NCBI GenBank assembly: GCA_023665805.1
Contig: JAMPDJ010000014.1
Span: 23,713 to 87,712, forward strand
Reading direction: 5' to 3'
Source of the DNA: Bacteroides sp.
GTDB lineage: Bacteria; Bacteroidota; Bacteroidia; Bacteroidales; Bacteroidaceae
DNA: 64,000 nucleotides
Part shown: positions 21,567 through 31,005 of the stretch, piece after piece
How positions within the stretch are numbered: position 1 is the stretch's first letter
Layout of the letters: every line of letters begins with the position of its first letter
The notes under the pieces: generated by a model
Seen by the model: only the letters and a program-made list of their open reading frames with translations
Database searches by the model: none
What the model was told of the DNA's origin: nothing
Position numbers and translations under genes: made by a program

Positions 21567-23494
21567 TAGTCTGCATAGCCGAGAAGCCCTCCGTTGCCAA
21601 GGACATAGCCAAGGTATTGGGAGCCGACCATTCCCGGGACGGTTACATGGAAGGCAACGGATACCAAGTGACATGGACCTTTGGTCACCTATGCGAACTG
21701 AAGGAACCTCACGAATACAACGCCCAGTGGAAATACTGGGCGTTGGGCGCTTTACCCATGATTCCTCCTCGCTTTGGCATACGTCTGAAACAGGACAAAG
21801 GTGTGGAACACCAGTTCCGCGTCATCGCCTCGCTGATGCGAGAGGCCGACTCCATCATCAACTGCGGTGATGCCGGGCAAGAAGGAGAACTGATCCAACG
21901 TTGGGTGATGCAGCTGGCCGGTGCACGCTGCCCCGTACAACGGTTGTGGATTTCATCACTGACCGAAGAAGCCATACGCGAAGGATTCCGCAACCTCAAG
22001 GACCAATCACAATACCAAAGTCTCTACGAAGCTGGCCTCATGCGTGCCATAGGCGACTGGACCCTGGGCATGAATGCCACCAGACTGTATACGCTGAAGT
22101 ATCGCACCAACGACCGCAGCCTCAGCGGCAGCAACCAAGTCCTGAGCATAGGTCGCGTGCAGACCCCGACATTGGCCTTGATAGTGCGACGCCAACAGGA
22201 GATAGAGAACTTCGTGCCTACCACCTATTGGGTTCTTACCACCATGTATCGCGACACGGTGTTCAATGTGCTGATGGACGATGAGGACAAGGCCGAGGAT
22301 AATTCCGCAAAAGACTCTGCCAAAAGCAAAGACAAGTCTCCCAAGGGGTTCAAGACCCGTGAAGAGGGCGAGGCCATGCTGGAGCGCATCAAGGACCTGC
22401 CTTTCACCGTAACCAAGATAGAGAAGAAGAAGGGCAAGGAAGCTCCGCCCCGCCTATTCGACCTCACCAGCCTGCAGGTGGAGTGCAACCGCAAATTCGG
22501 TTTCTCCGCCGACCAGACTCTGCAACTGGTACAGAGCCTATATGAGAAAAAGGTCTCCACCTATCCGCGTGTCGACACCACATTCCTGCCGGATGACGTA
22601 TATCCCAAGTGCGGACAAATAATGAACGGCCTCAAGGACTATTTCCACCTGATGGACCGCATCAAAGGGCAGAAACTGCGCAAGGACAAGAAGTTCTTCG
22701 ACAATTCCAAGGTTACAGACCACCACGCAATCATTCCCACCGGCCAGCCTGCCATGGGGCTGACGGAACCTGAACGAAAGGTCTTCGACCTCATTGCACG
22801 CAGGTTCATAGGCATATTCTATCCCGACTGCCTTTTCGAGACCACCACCGTCACCGGCATGGTGGACGACATCGGCTTCCGTGCCACGGGCAAGCACATA
22901 ACAGACCCTGCATGGAAAGTGTTGTGGACCACACCTGCCGCCACCGCCGATGCCTCCTCCGCAGACAAGCCTGCCGAGGAAAAGCTCCTGCCAGAGTTTG
23001 TCAAGGGAGAAAGCGGTCCGCACATACCGGACCTTGCCGAGAAACAGACAACTCCTCCCAAGCCATATACAGAGGCCACACTCCTGCGTGCCATGGAAAC
23101 GGCAGGCAGGATGGTGGAGGACGAGGAATTACGCGATGCACTGAAAGAGAACGGCATAGGACGCCCGTCCACACGTGCAGCCATCATCGAGACGTTGTTC
23201 CGTCGTCGCTACATCCGCAAGGAACGCACATCCCTGTGGGCCACCCCCACGGGCGTTGAGCTGATAGGTATCATACACGAGGAACTGCTGAAAAGTGCCG
23301 AGCTGACAGGCATATGGGAACGTAAACTCCGCTTGATAGAGCAACAGCAATACGATGCACGCCAATTTCTTGACGAGCTGAAACAGATGGTCACCGACAT
23401 AGTCATGCAAGTGATGCGCGACACCAGCAACCGCCACGTCAGCATCACGGAGGCGACGGCCAGGAAAGGAAAGAAGGACAAGGACGGGAAATAG
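21563..23494 (+). CDS. topB: DNA topoisomerase III
   Basis: 643-residue type IA topoisomerase. The TOPRIM domain opens [21 protein letters not shown]. The catalytic region includes LFDLTSLQ, the active-site Tyr in [15 protein letters not shown] and the DHHAIIPTG motif, followed by the [15 protein letters not shown] segment. There are no C-terminal zinc fingers. It decatenates DNA during replication and recombination. The start ATG overlaps the transporter stop (ATGA). A hairpin terminator begins inside its last codons. Confidence 0.95.
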   Translation: MIVCIAEKPSVAKDIAKVLGADHSRDGYMEGNGYQVTWTFGHLCELKEPHEYNAQWKYWALGALPMIPPRFGIRLKQDKGVEHQFRVIASLMREADSIINCGDAGQEGELIQRWVMQLAGARCPVQRLWISSLTEEAIREGFRNLKDQSQYQSLYEAGLMRAIGDWTLGMNATRLYTLKYRTNDRSLSGSNQVLSIGRVQTPTLALIVRRQQEIENFVPTTYWVLTTMYRDTVFNVLMDDEDKAEDNSAKDSAKSKDKSPKGFKTREEGEAMLERIKDLPFTVTKIEKKKGKEAPPRLFDLTSLQVECNRKFGFSADQTLQLVQSLYEKKVSTYPRVDTTFLPDDVYPKCGQIMNGLKDYFHLMDRIKGQKLRKDKKFFDNSKVTDHHAIIPTGQPAMGLTEPERKVFDLIARRFIGIFYPDCLFETTTVTGMVDDIGFRATGKHITDPAWKVLWTTPAATADASSADKPAEEKLLPEFVKGESGPHIPDLAEKQTTPPKPYTEATLLRAMETAGRMVEDEELRDALKENGIGRPSTRAAIIETLFRRRYIRKERTSLWATPTGVELIGIIHEELLKSAELTGIWERKLRLIEQQQYDARQFLDELKQMVTDIVMQVMRDTSNRHVSITEATARKGKKDKDGK

Positions 23495-23511
23495 CTCCGT
23501 ACTTGTCCTTC
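23473..23511 (+). terminator. terminator overlapping the topB stop
   Basis: GAAGGACAAGGACGG (23473-23487) pairs with CCGTACTTGTCCTTC (23497-23511), 14 of 15 bp, with a 9-base loop containing the TAG stop, followed by TTCTTTC. Confidence 0.75.
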
Positions 23512-23597
23512 TTCTTTCACACAATCCATCCTGTCGCTACCACGCAAGCACATTACGACAATGTAGGAGTTGGTAATCAACAAGAGTTCCATGAAAG

Positions 23598-24635
23598 CTA
23601 TAATTGACTATAGCCAATACACGTTTTCAGCGCACTTGTCATCATGGAGTTTTGTGTCGCTTCATCCACATAGTCATCATCTGTATAGCGGTAGATGTTT
23701 ACTGCACGTCTGAATCGTCCCTTCTTGTCGAATTCCAATACCAGATAATCCACATACGGGCATCCTATATCCGGCCTCCGGCACTCTTTGGCAAGGAAAC
23801 AGAGGAAATGCTTCTTTGTTTCGATGTACTTACCTGTGGTCCAGTATAGATCGCGTGGCCACGAACTATGATCCAGCGTATCCGGTAGCAAGGAACGGCA
23901 CGACTCGAAGGGCAGTTCGTTGCGCTTCATTGAAGAGTCAAATATAGTATGATCCACGAAAGGTTTGTCCCATTTCTCAAAATGAGACAGAAACTCTTCA
24001 AAGGAAAACAGTTTCACGGAGGACATCACATCCACCACCTCACTGTGTGGAGTTTCAAGGGTATGTACCTCTATCTTGCCGTCTTGCCTTACGACATACT
24101 CGTTCTTGCACACCTGATACACAAGATTCTTGTATTGGTACAGCAGGTTGCAGTCCTCCAACACCTTCTGTTCCACCACAAGGCCCAAGCCGTTTCTTGC
24201 CGTCTTCATGCGGATTTTATAGGGTCTGCCTTCATGAGCCACAATCTTGTGGTCCAATATCTTTCCATCGCGGGAATATGTTATGAGCATATAGTCCAGT
24301 CCATCGTTTTCCATGAAGTATTTGCCATTTCCGTCTTGATAATCAGCACAAAACCGCAGTAACATGACAATGGTGAAGTCCTTCTGCTCCATGTAACTTC
24401 CTTTTGCCCACAATAAATCCCCCGGGGTGCAGTGACATTCATTATCTTCCACAGGGAGAAAACTGGCATACTGTTCTGCGTTCTCAATGAATTCCAAAGG
24501 TTTGCCGAACGCCATGCTGTCAATGCACGTATTTTTCTCATGCATTGCAAGGAACGACTGGAACGAGACTTGCTGGGCGCAGACGCGCATCAGTGGCAAT
24601 AGAGCCAATAGTACAAATAATTTTCTAATTGACAT
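23598..24635 (-). CDS. secreted two-domain protein of unknown function (island family A)
   Basis: 345 residues with a Sec signal peptide (MSIRKLFVLLALLPLMRVCAQ). The mature part looks like two related halves, each with an F-x2-F-L motif (SFQSFL; SFEEFLSHFEKWDKP), then a W-x-x-G-x-Y strand (LLWAKGSYMEQKDF; LYWTTGKYIETKKHF) and a D-Y-x-(L/M) strand (LDYMLITYSRDGK; VDYLVLEFDKKGR). The same layout occurs in the frameshifted gene at 26.9-28.2 kb, and the N-terminus recurs in a remnant at 25.9 kb, so this is a local paralogous family. I do not recognise a named domain. Periplasmic or surface location is inferred. A role as an immunity-type partner of the nearby effector-like genes is possible but unproven. 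Confidence 0.7.
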   Translation of the reverse strand: MSIRKLFVLLALLPLMRVCAQQVSFQSFLAMHEKNTCIDSMAFGKPLEFIENAEQYASFLPVEDNECHCTPGDLLWAKGSYMEQKDFTIVMLLRFCADYQDGNGKYFMENDGLDYMLITYSRDGKILDHKIVAHEGRPYKIRMKTARNGLGLVVEQKVLEDCNLLYQYKNLVYQVCKNEYVVRQDGKIEVHTLETPHSEVVDVMSSVKLFSFEEFLSHFEKWDKPFVDHTIFDSSMKRNELPFESCRSLLPDTLDHSSWPRDLYWTTGKYIETKKHFLCFLAKECRRPDIGCPYVDYLVLEFDKKGRFRRAVNIYRYTDDDYVDEATQNSMMTSALKTCIGYSQL

Positions 24636-24697
24636 AACGATAGTGCTGTTTTACAGGTGGCGTATTATTTGTTTTTTCTTTTTATCGGACAGTAATA

Positions 24698-25009
24698 ATT
24701 TCAAATAAGGCCGAGAACGTTTCCTCAGACATCCGCCTACGTGGAAGCGTGGAAAGTTCGCCAGGCACTTCCCAACTCAGTATAATGAAACTCCAACACA
24801 CTGGTGCCTCCCCTGTTGACTTCATATTCCTGCTCTACGAGTTTCACCTGCGGAAAGCAGAACAGATGCTCTTTTTCTGCTGATGTCACGTTTACTTTCT
24901 TATATATGTGGATAAGCACATCGCAACCTCGGTTGAAATATCTTATCAACCGATACAGCTGTTCTATTTGCTTATGCGCTAAAATCAAGATAGCATGCTT
25001 CATCTCCAT
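24698..25009 (-). pseudogene. deleted copy of the GT14 glycosyltransferase-methyltransferase gene
   Basis: The first 70 or so codons (MKHAILILAHKQ..., ending NRGGTSVLE) closely match the N-terminus of the gene at 28863-30314. They then jump to its extreme 3' end: the DNA from about 24698 to 24791 matches 28954-29049, including the stretch reading AACTTCCCAACTCAGTATAA on the plus strand. About 1.1 kb between the two ends is absent and the 3' part is out of frame (FHYTELGSAW in place of FIILSWEVP). This is a remnant of an internal deletion and makes no active enzyme. Confidence 0.85.
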
Positions 25010-25015
25010 TAAGGT

Positions 25016-25849
25016 TTAATCCTGTTCCAAGTCACAAATACGGTATTTTTCATTCTGACGCGTCACAGCCACCTTGACACGAATGGTGCCATCACCTGTA
25101 TCATACTCAACCTTAAAAAGGTTCCTTCCTACAGGCGCGACCTTGAGCGAACTGTACCAAAACGCATCAAAATCAGCACAACCGACCAACGGATCCATCG
25201 GGCTTGCATCCTCCAGGAACATTTGTGACATAGTGACATATTTCTTCTGCATATCCGGTGTACAATATGTATTGCGCAAACGCGCCAAATCCTGTTCAAG
25301 AGAAGGTGTCATCTTAACGTATGGATGGACATACGCCTTGAAGAATGTGTCAATAAACGTGTATGCATCCGCATCATCTTTGACATCTGTCGCAGGAACG
25401 TCAAAAATGATGTCACCGTAGTTTTCTCGTGCCCAATATGGAGTTATATACCCAATGCGTAGTTGTCCTTTCCCATCCTTTACAAGCCTTATTGGAATGC
25501 ACTTGCCGACACTATCCGCCTCGCTCCACCAATACGATACCATATACCAATCGCCTTCCAGATGCTTGCATCGCAGGCTTTGCCTGCCATAGGCGGATAC
25601 ATCTTGCGCACGCAGCAATGGATCGGCACCTGTAGCATCAACCAGACGTCCCATTTTGGCTTGCATCTCCGGTGTGAGAAACATTTGAACAAGCCGCATA
25701 TTCAATTCATCGTCACCGACCTCTATTGCTTCCATGTAGCGTACATAGAAATCCTTTATTCGTTCACAATCTGGGACAGATTGTGCTAATGCCATTCCTG
25801 TAAACAGCAGCATTCCCAAGATGGCGATGTGTTTTTTCAACGTTCTCAT
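25016..25849 (-). CDS. secreted DUF3828-like protein
   Basis: 277 residues with a signal peptide (MRTLKKHIAILGMLLFTGMALAQ). Two similar halves (LVQMFLTPEMQAKMGRLVDATGADPLLRAQD and LRNTYCTPDMQKKYVTMSQMFLEDASPMDPLVGCADF) have the C/L-T-P-(D/E)-M...DPL pattern of DUF3828/NTF2-like secreted proteins. The C-terminus ends in a strand pair (IRVKVAVTRQNEKYRICDLEQD). Function unknown. It sits between remnants of other island genes, and its own frame is intact, suggesting it is still maintained. A periplasmic binding or immunity-like role is possible. Confidence 0.72.
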   Translation of the reverse strand: MRTLKKHIAILGMLLFTGMALAQSVPDCERIKDFYVRYMEAIEVGDDELNMRLVQMFLTPEMQAKMGRLVDATGADPLLRAQDVSAYGRQSLRCKHLEGDWYMVSYWWSEADSVGKCIPIRLVKDGKGQLRIGYITPYWARENYGDIIFDVPATDVKDDADAYTFIDTFFKAYVHPYVKMTPSLEQDLARLRNTYCTPDMQKKYVTMSQMFLEDASPMDPLVGCADFDAFWYSSLKVAPVGRNLFKVEYDTGDGTIRVKVAVTRQNEKYRICDLEQD

Positions 25850-25852
25850 ATC

Positions 25853-26014
25853 TTACCTTATGAATATAGTATATTCTGCCTTGTTTCTGTATGCACTCCC
25901 ACCCCACATGTCACTTTGGACAAGATTGTGTTTCTCCGAGAGGAATGCCTTAAAAGCACAGACATGCGTCAGTGGCAGTACGATGAGCGATATAAGCATT
26001 TTCTTTATTAACAT
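25853..26014 (-). pseudogene. N-terminal remnant of a family A secreted protein
   Basis: A short frame beginning MLIKKMLISLIVLPLTHVCA followed by FKAFLSEKHN resembles the start of the protein at 23598-24635 (MSIRKLFVLLALLPLMRVCA ... FQSFLAMHEKN) in both sequence and DNA context. After about 30 residues the similarity stops and the frame ends, so the rest of the gene has been lost. Confidence 0.6.
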
Positions 26015-26087
26015 GGAAATCTTGCAATTCGACATAGTGTCTCACGTTGTTTTATGAGTCCTGTTTTGGTGTGAAATACAGATGGAC

Positions 26088-26733
26088 TTAGTGCATCACC
26101 ACTCCATAGTGAAAATACCTATAAGCAATAGTCATCGGTTCCTCCATTTCCGGATAGTGTCTTCTTAATATCTTTAGTAGGCGATTGAGTTCCGGACGTT
26201 GAGGTTTGTCATTTGCAGCCCCCTCCGTCTTCTTCAAAGCAAGTCTGCGAGCAGTAGAAGTTCCAGAAACTTATTATTTCTCCTTTTAATTTATGCGAGA
26301 GTAGCGAGAGTATTACTTGCATCAGCCGTTCAGATTGGATTGACACGTCAGCAACTCGCCCCATTTTCTTATGCAGCAGTGCATGCAGATAGTTAGGTCC
26401 ATCGGCTGCAAGTTGCGCACCAATGCAGAAAGACAACAACTTGGCACAGTATACCGTATCGTCCATTGCAGTCAAGTTACCAAATGCCTCTACGTATGAG
26501 AAGAAAGCCTCTGCCTCATAATCAGCGAGGAAAGTCTCTGCCCGTATAAAATCCAGCCATGTATCCGGGAAACAGTCAAAGAACCTTGCCTGCGCATTAC
26601 TGTCTCTGATACTGGTCAATGCATGATAACTGTTTACCAATTGTTTGATATCGCCACTATTGTAGTATCTTTCGGCACAACTTTGTGAGTTAAAAATGCA
26701 TGTCAACAATATGATCAGAAATAAACGTAACAT
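26088..26733 (-). pseudogene. secreted protein of unknown function, frameshifted near its 3' end
   Basis: The frame from 26733 encodes a signal peptide (MLRLFLIILLTCIFNSQSCA) and about 155 mature residues, stopping at 26209 just after FEEDGGGCK. One frame over, directly continuing, lies a well-formed tail (ANDKPQRPELNRLLKILRRH then PEMEEPMTIAYRYFHYG) ending at 26088. Removing one base in the run of five G (minus strand; 26219-26223) joins them as EEDGGAANDKPQRPEL. The intact product would be about 214 residues. No family was recognised. A real pseudogene, phase variation or a sequencing error would all look like this. Confidence 0.65.
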
Positions 26734-26927
26734 AGTTAAAAGGCGTCTGTGATAATGATAAAGATATTATTGTAGCCATACGTTGTATGGCAGGATTAAA
26801 ATTTTTCCCAACCATAATCTACTTGTTGTAACATGACACTTTTTCCATCCAGATTTTGCATTGCCATTCTACAGCCATCGATTCCAGCAAACAAATCCAC
26901 GAATGCGAATTTAGGATTAATCTATTG

Positions 26928-28174
26928 CTATTCAGCCGACATATATGTCCCCTTTTTCTCATCCCACATCATTCTTTTTTCTTCCACGTTACGCAAAGTA
27001 GCACGGATGCGCCCGTTCTCATCTACGGTATACTCACAATCCGTAACCAGGTAGACCCGATCGGAAGTACCCCACAAGTATGCCTGCTTCACTTGCAGGC
27101 GGAAAGGCCGGACATTACCGCCAATCCAACTGTCCCATATATCACCGTCACGGGCCAGCAGTCGAGCATCCACCACCTGTCCTTCTTGAGTGTAAACAAT
27201 CAGAAGGTTTTCTCCATTGGGATAATTATAAATCCTGGCCCTGTCGCTACCCTTGCGCAGCGTACATACCACATACTTTCCAACCATGAAGGTGCATAAA
27301 GGCAGCCAATCCGTGGTGCGCTTTTCGCCCGTCTGGTCTATCTCATCCGGTATGTAACGTCGCACACAAGCTATGCTCAATCGCTCGTATTCGACAGAAT
27401 TTACCCCGTAGAGCGAGGAAGAGTCAGCCGGACATACCTTGAGCGAAAACAAATCCTGCATACTGTCATCATCGCCAACGGGCCTGAACATGGACAGATA
27501 ATCGGCAAAAGAGAGTGCTTCCTCTTCGTTATCACGCTCTTTCGTCTCGCACCATGTAGCCCGCGTCTGCGCACCCGTAATCCGGCCATCCTCTCTAACC
27601 TCATAGCGCATGCGACGCACTTCATAATCCAAATTCCCATAGTCCTCCAATTGCCGCTCATTCGTGCATGAAGCCTGGTCGGACACGAAGACCATGCTAT
27701 CCAGATTGCCATCCATGCGGAAATAGTACACATCGTCCAAATCAGGAGCAAAACCCTCACGCCCGAGGATACGAAGGTCCAACGGGAAACCGTCCGGTGT
27801 ATATGTGGCCACGACATAATCCGTATAGTTCCATCCCATGTGATCCAACTCTATGTATACCTTTAAGAAAGCTACATCCAAGCCTTTATATGAAACAACC
27901 GAACCTTTTTCATACATAATAGAACCTGCTGTAGAGTATTCTCCATACGTCGTTCCGGGTAGGAATAATGTGTCTGTCATATGAACAGTTGTGTGCACGC
28001 TGTTTGAATCGCTCTTCTCGTTACAAAAAAATCCAAAGAGAATGTCTTGGCATCACTCTTGCGAAAGTCTGAAAGGTATTGCCGATATGCGCTTTCTCGT
28101 GTTATTCCATCCGTAGAAGCCGAAAGAAACATTGGGACAAGGCATAATAGAATCATGGAAAAAATACTCTTCAT
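26928..28174 (-). pseudogene. secreted two-domain protein (family A), frameshifted at a 7-base homopolymer
   Basis: The signal peptide and first mature residues (MKSIFSMILLCLVPMFLSAS..., from 28174) are in one frame; the remaining 350 or so residues (to 26928) are in another. The switch point is a run of seven T on the minus strand (28025-28031). One extra T would join KTFSLDFF to CNEKSDSNSVHTTVHMTD and give a protein of about 415 residues. The body has two halves of the family A type (GSIMYEKGSVVSYKGLDV...; TFMVGKYVVCTLRKGSD...), each with a TYTPDG/VYTQEG turn. It starts 26 bases after the stop of the effector remnant at 28201. Confidence 0.7.
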
Positions 28175-28200
28175 AATGGTTGTGTTCTTTATACGTTCTG

Positions 28201-28832
28201 CTATAAGTTAATTCTAACACCTGATACTATATATGTTTCAGGAGACTTAGTGTTTTTATTGATCATGCAAGTTTTTTTATTAATCAAAAGCCCATTCTCA
28301 TACTTAAACAGATTCTCGGCACTCGTTCCTCTGTCAGGATACTCGGTTGCCGGGTCAAAATAGTGAAATCCCTGATTTATATTTCCTCCAACGATAATCA
28401 CGAAATGGTCGCCAGCCTTATCGTTGCGCGTATCTCCCATAGAACAACCTATACGATAATCAACTGATACGATTACAGGTTTACCCTTGGTCAATTGTTC
28501 TTCAATATACGCTAAACCCCTTGCCGCATCAGCACCAGTCTTTAATACACGAGTGCCACTATATAGAGCCATTGCTATGAATCGTCCGACGGCCAAGAAT
28601 CATCTGATGAGCTGCACTCATCCGAATCCATAGAATCAGAACCAGCCCGAGACCCATCAACCACTACCTCCTTGAGGCAATACCCCAAACCTTCCACATA
28701 ACCACCTGGCCATGTGCCATTTTCAACCATGGATTCATACTCCGATTCCGTGTAGGGATTATTTGCCGTTCCTTTTGGTGCGTTGCTGCCGTCATTTGGT
28801 GCGCTTACACTGTAAATCTCAATCTTTGTCAT
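28201..28832 (-). pseudogene. effector-like protein with Asp/Ser/Trp-Pro linker and truncated papain/C39-like domain
   Basis: The N-terminal 85 residues (MTKIEIYSVSAPNDGSNAPK...; NPYTESEYESMVENGTW then PGGYVEGLGYC) are followed by a Ser/Asp linker SSSDDSWPSDDS and a stop. Overlapping in another frame, an open stretch to 28201 encodes the second half of a papain/C39-like cysteine peptidase fold (GLAYIEEQLTKGKPVIVSVDY; catalytic-type His in AGDHFVIIVGG; FHYFDPAT). The half that should carry the catalytic Cys is missing and the two parts are out of frame, so this is a deleted, frameshifted gene. The linker recurs in the gene at 30971-31735. Function as a secreted effector is inference. Confidence 0.6.
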
Positions 28833-28862
28833 ATCTTTTTTATCAAATTGGTTTATAAATGT

Positions 28863-30314
28863 CTATCCACGTCTTGAAAGTACACAACAACTTCTTCGGC
28901 CCAGTATGACACGCATATTCGCTGTCATGTACTTTTCTATTCCAAATTTCCTATTTTCAAATAAGGCCAACAACGTTTCCTCAGACATTTGCCTATGTGA
29001 TAGCGTGTAAAATTCGTCTGGAACTTCCCAACTCAGTATAATGAAACGGGATGACAATTTCGCCAAATTCCGTATGGCCCTCTGCTCCTGTTCTTGAGGT
29101 ATATATGGCAACACATCCTTACACACGACCATGTCGAATTTGTGCTCCACATCCAATTCTTCAGTGAGGTCAGCAACTCCGCATGGCACGTCTCCAGCAG
29201 GCAACAGCATGGCGGACAATTCTGTAGTGTAGGGATTGGCGTCGTATCCCGCAAACGAGAGTCCTCGGCTCCTCCATTGCGCGACATATAGTCCTGCTCC
29301 GCATCCCATGTCTATGCCGCTTCTTGCATCCACCTCGCACCACATGCGTGCCACGTGGTCTGCGAATTTTCTCTCATACCCGTATTTCATGAATCCATCG
29401 TAAATCCATCCGCCTGTGCCTTGCAATTCGATCCGGCCGTCCTGATGAAGATACTTGTCAATCCTGTCCAACAATGGAGCGCTACCGGGCAACTCCATCT
29501 TGCGGGCCATGAGGTAGTCGTTTTCCAGCAGATAGCGAAAATGCTCGCGTCCAAGGTTTGCCGGCCTGTTGCCGTTTTCGTATTTCCAACGGATAAAGCG
29601 GTGATTCCATGGCACTATGTTCTCTTTCCCAATCAGATTCACCAATACTGTGGCCACGTAGCATTCCTCCGGAGCGAATGTCATCCACATTTTGCCATAA
29701 AGCGACGGCGAATGGTCGGTATAGTCCAATAACACTGTGGCTGCCTTTCGCGTGACAGAGAACCACTGAGAGCTGCCATACAGATGGTCAAATTCATCTG
29801 GAATTGGGCGTTTGGCTCCTTTGAGACGCTGCAGTCTTACCTGTTCTCGTACCCATTGGCGTGGGTTATCCCATCCTGCGGCATAGTCGTATGGATAGTA
29901 GTACTGCAATCGGCGGAATGTGTTGTCTTCCCAGTTAGGGTGTGGAAGATGCTGGTAACTGATAAACTCCTTTCCCGCATTGCGTTTGAAGAAATCAAGG
30001 AAATACTCCAATGGGCGGGTCGGATAATCCTGTCCGCTAATCAGATGATAGTAGTCGGCATCGCTGCACTGCACGGCCAGGCGCAACAGGTGCATTTCAC
30101 TTTCCAATACACTGGTGCCTCCCCAGTTGACTTCATATTCCTGACCTACATGTTTCACCTGCGGAAAGCAGAGCAGATGCTCTTTTTCTGCTGATGTCAC
30201 GTTTTGTTTCCTGTCTATGTGTATGAACACATCGCAGTCATTCTTGAAGTATGCCACCAACCTGCATAACTGGTCAGTATTCTTGTGAGCCAATATCAGA
30301 ATAGCATGTCTCAT
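28863..30314 (-). CDS. GT14 (core-2/I-branching type) glycosyltransferase fused to a SAM methyltransferase
   Basis: 483 residues from the ATG at 30314 (MRHAILILAHKN); an upstream in-frame start would run into the preceding gene. Residues about 1-280 match the core-2/I-branching beta-1,6-N-acetylglucosaminyltransferase family: VNWGGTSVLESEMHLLR followed by YYHLISGQDYPTRPLEYFLDFF. Residues about 320-440 form a class I methyltransferase: motif I DMGCGAGLYVAQW, then FDMVVCKDVLPYIP. Such a fusion could add and then methylate a sugar on a cell-surface glycan; acceptor and order are unknown. A deleted paralog lies 4 kb away at 24.7-25.0 kb. Confidence 0.85.
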   Translation of the reverse strand: MRHAILILAHKNTDQLCRLVAYFKNDCDVFIHIDRKQNVTSAEKEHLLCFPQVKHVGQEYEVNWGGTSVLESEMHLLRLAVQCSDADYYHLISGQDYPTRPLEYFLDFFKRNAGKEFISYQHLPHPNWEDNTFRRLQYYYPYDYAAGWDNPRQWVREQVRLQRLKGAKRPIPDEFDHLYGSSQWFSVTRKAATVLLDYTDHSPSLYGKMWMTFAPEECYVATVLVNLIGKENIVPWNHRFIRWKYENGNRPANLGREHFRYLLENDYLMARKMELPGSAPLLDRIDKYLHQDGRIELQGTGGWIYDGFMKYGYERKFADHVARMWCEVDARSGIDMGCGAGLYVAQWRSRGLSFAGYDANPYTTELSAMLLPAGDVPCGVADLTEELDVEHKFDMVVCKDVLPYIPQEQEQRAIRNLAKLSSRFIILSWEVPDEFYTLSHRQMSEETLLALFENRKFGIEKYMTANMRVILGRRSCCVLSRRG

Positions 30315-30336
30315 GAGAGGTCTATGAATAAATAAA

Positions 30337-31005
30337 TCAGTCCGTATTATTCTTACCATATTCCGGATGCTTCTTCTTATGCAGGACAAAAGTCCTTTTG
30401 TACACATAGGAGGGGTCGGCCCAATTGCATACTGTAAGCGAATCTTCTATTTGGAAATGGGAACGCAGGGTAGAATACTCTGTTTTCTGGCTCTGAGAGG
30501 AAGATATGCTGAACTTGATTTCGTCTTTCATTAAGGCATTGAAAGGCGGCCACTGCTTATATCGCGATATTGCTTCTTTCCATGAGCGGATGTGTAGGTC
30601 TACCGGTGCCATGACGAAACTATTAAGCACCTTTCCGTCTTTTGTCTTTGTTAAAGTTAGGTGGAACGTGATTGAGTCGTTACCGTGATGAATTTTTGTC
30701 AATGGTAAAACGAAAAAACCACACTCATATCCCTCTCGGGCATCATCGAATTCATCTGATGTCCCCCAAAAGAATCCCTTCCTCACTATGCCATCCTCCA
30801 TATACAATTCCATATAACTGTCGTCGGGTATCAAATCTGGAAATTTGTCATTAGTTGGGTCATGATGGTAATACAGCAAGGTATCTCTCCTGTGCTCTTC
30901 TTGCCCATTGGCAAATTGCTGGCCGGATGAAGGCGGGACAACAAAAAGCAGCCATGCAACCGCAAATAGTTTACGGTTGAGAAATTTCAATATGTATGCA
31001 TCCAT
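30337..31005 (-). CDS. secreted protein of unknown function overlapping the M15-like gene; candidate immunity partner
   Basis: 222 residues with an N-terminal signal peptide (KLFAVAWLLFVVPPSSGQQ). The mature part contains strand-rich segments (MELYMEDGIVRKGFFWGT; ITFHLTLTKTKDGKVLNSFV) and a basic C-terminus (VLHKKKHPEYGKNNTD). No family was recognised. Its start lies 35 bases inside the end of the M15-like peptidase gene, so the two are probably translated together. A secreted protein coupled to a predicted peptidoglycan peptidase would suit an immunity or chaperone role in the periplasm. That role is inferred from position only. Confidence 0.65.
   Translation of the reverse strand: MDAYILKFLNRKLFAVAWLLFVVPPSSGQQFANGQEEHRRDTLLYYHHDPTNDKFPDLIPDDSYMELYMEDGIVRKGFFWGTSDEFDDAREGYECGFFVLPLTKIHHGNDSITFHLTLTKTKDGKVLNSFVMAPVDLHIRSWKEAISRYKQWPPFNALMKDEIKFSISSSQSQKTEYSTLRSHFQIEDSLTVCNWADPSYVYKRTFVLHKKKHPEYGKNNTD

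Noticed and set aside
21720..21746. terminator-like hairpin near the start of topB
   Set aside because: CGCCCAGT...ACTGGGCG lies within conserved TopB codons (around the Ala-Gln-Trp-Lys-Tyr-Trp stretch) and has no T-run.
25829..26057. small plus-strand genes in the island
   Set aside because: Short frames opposite recognisable minus-strand remnants, with no start context.
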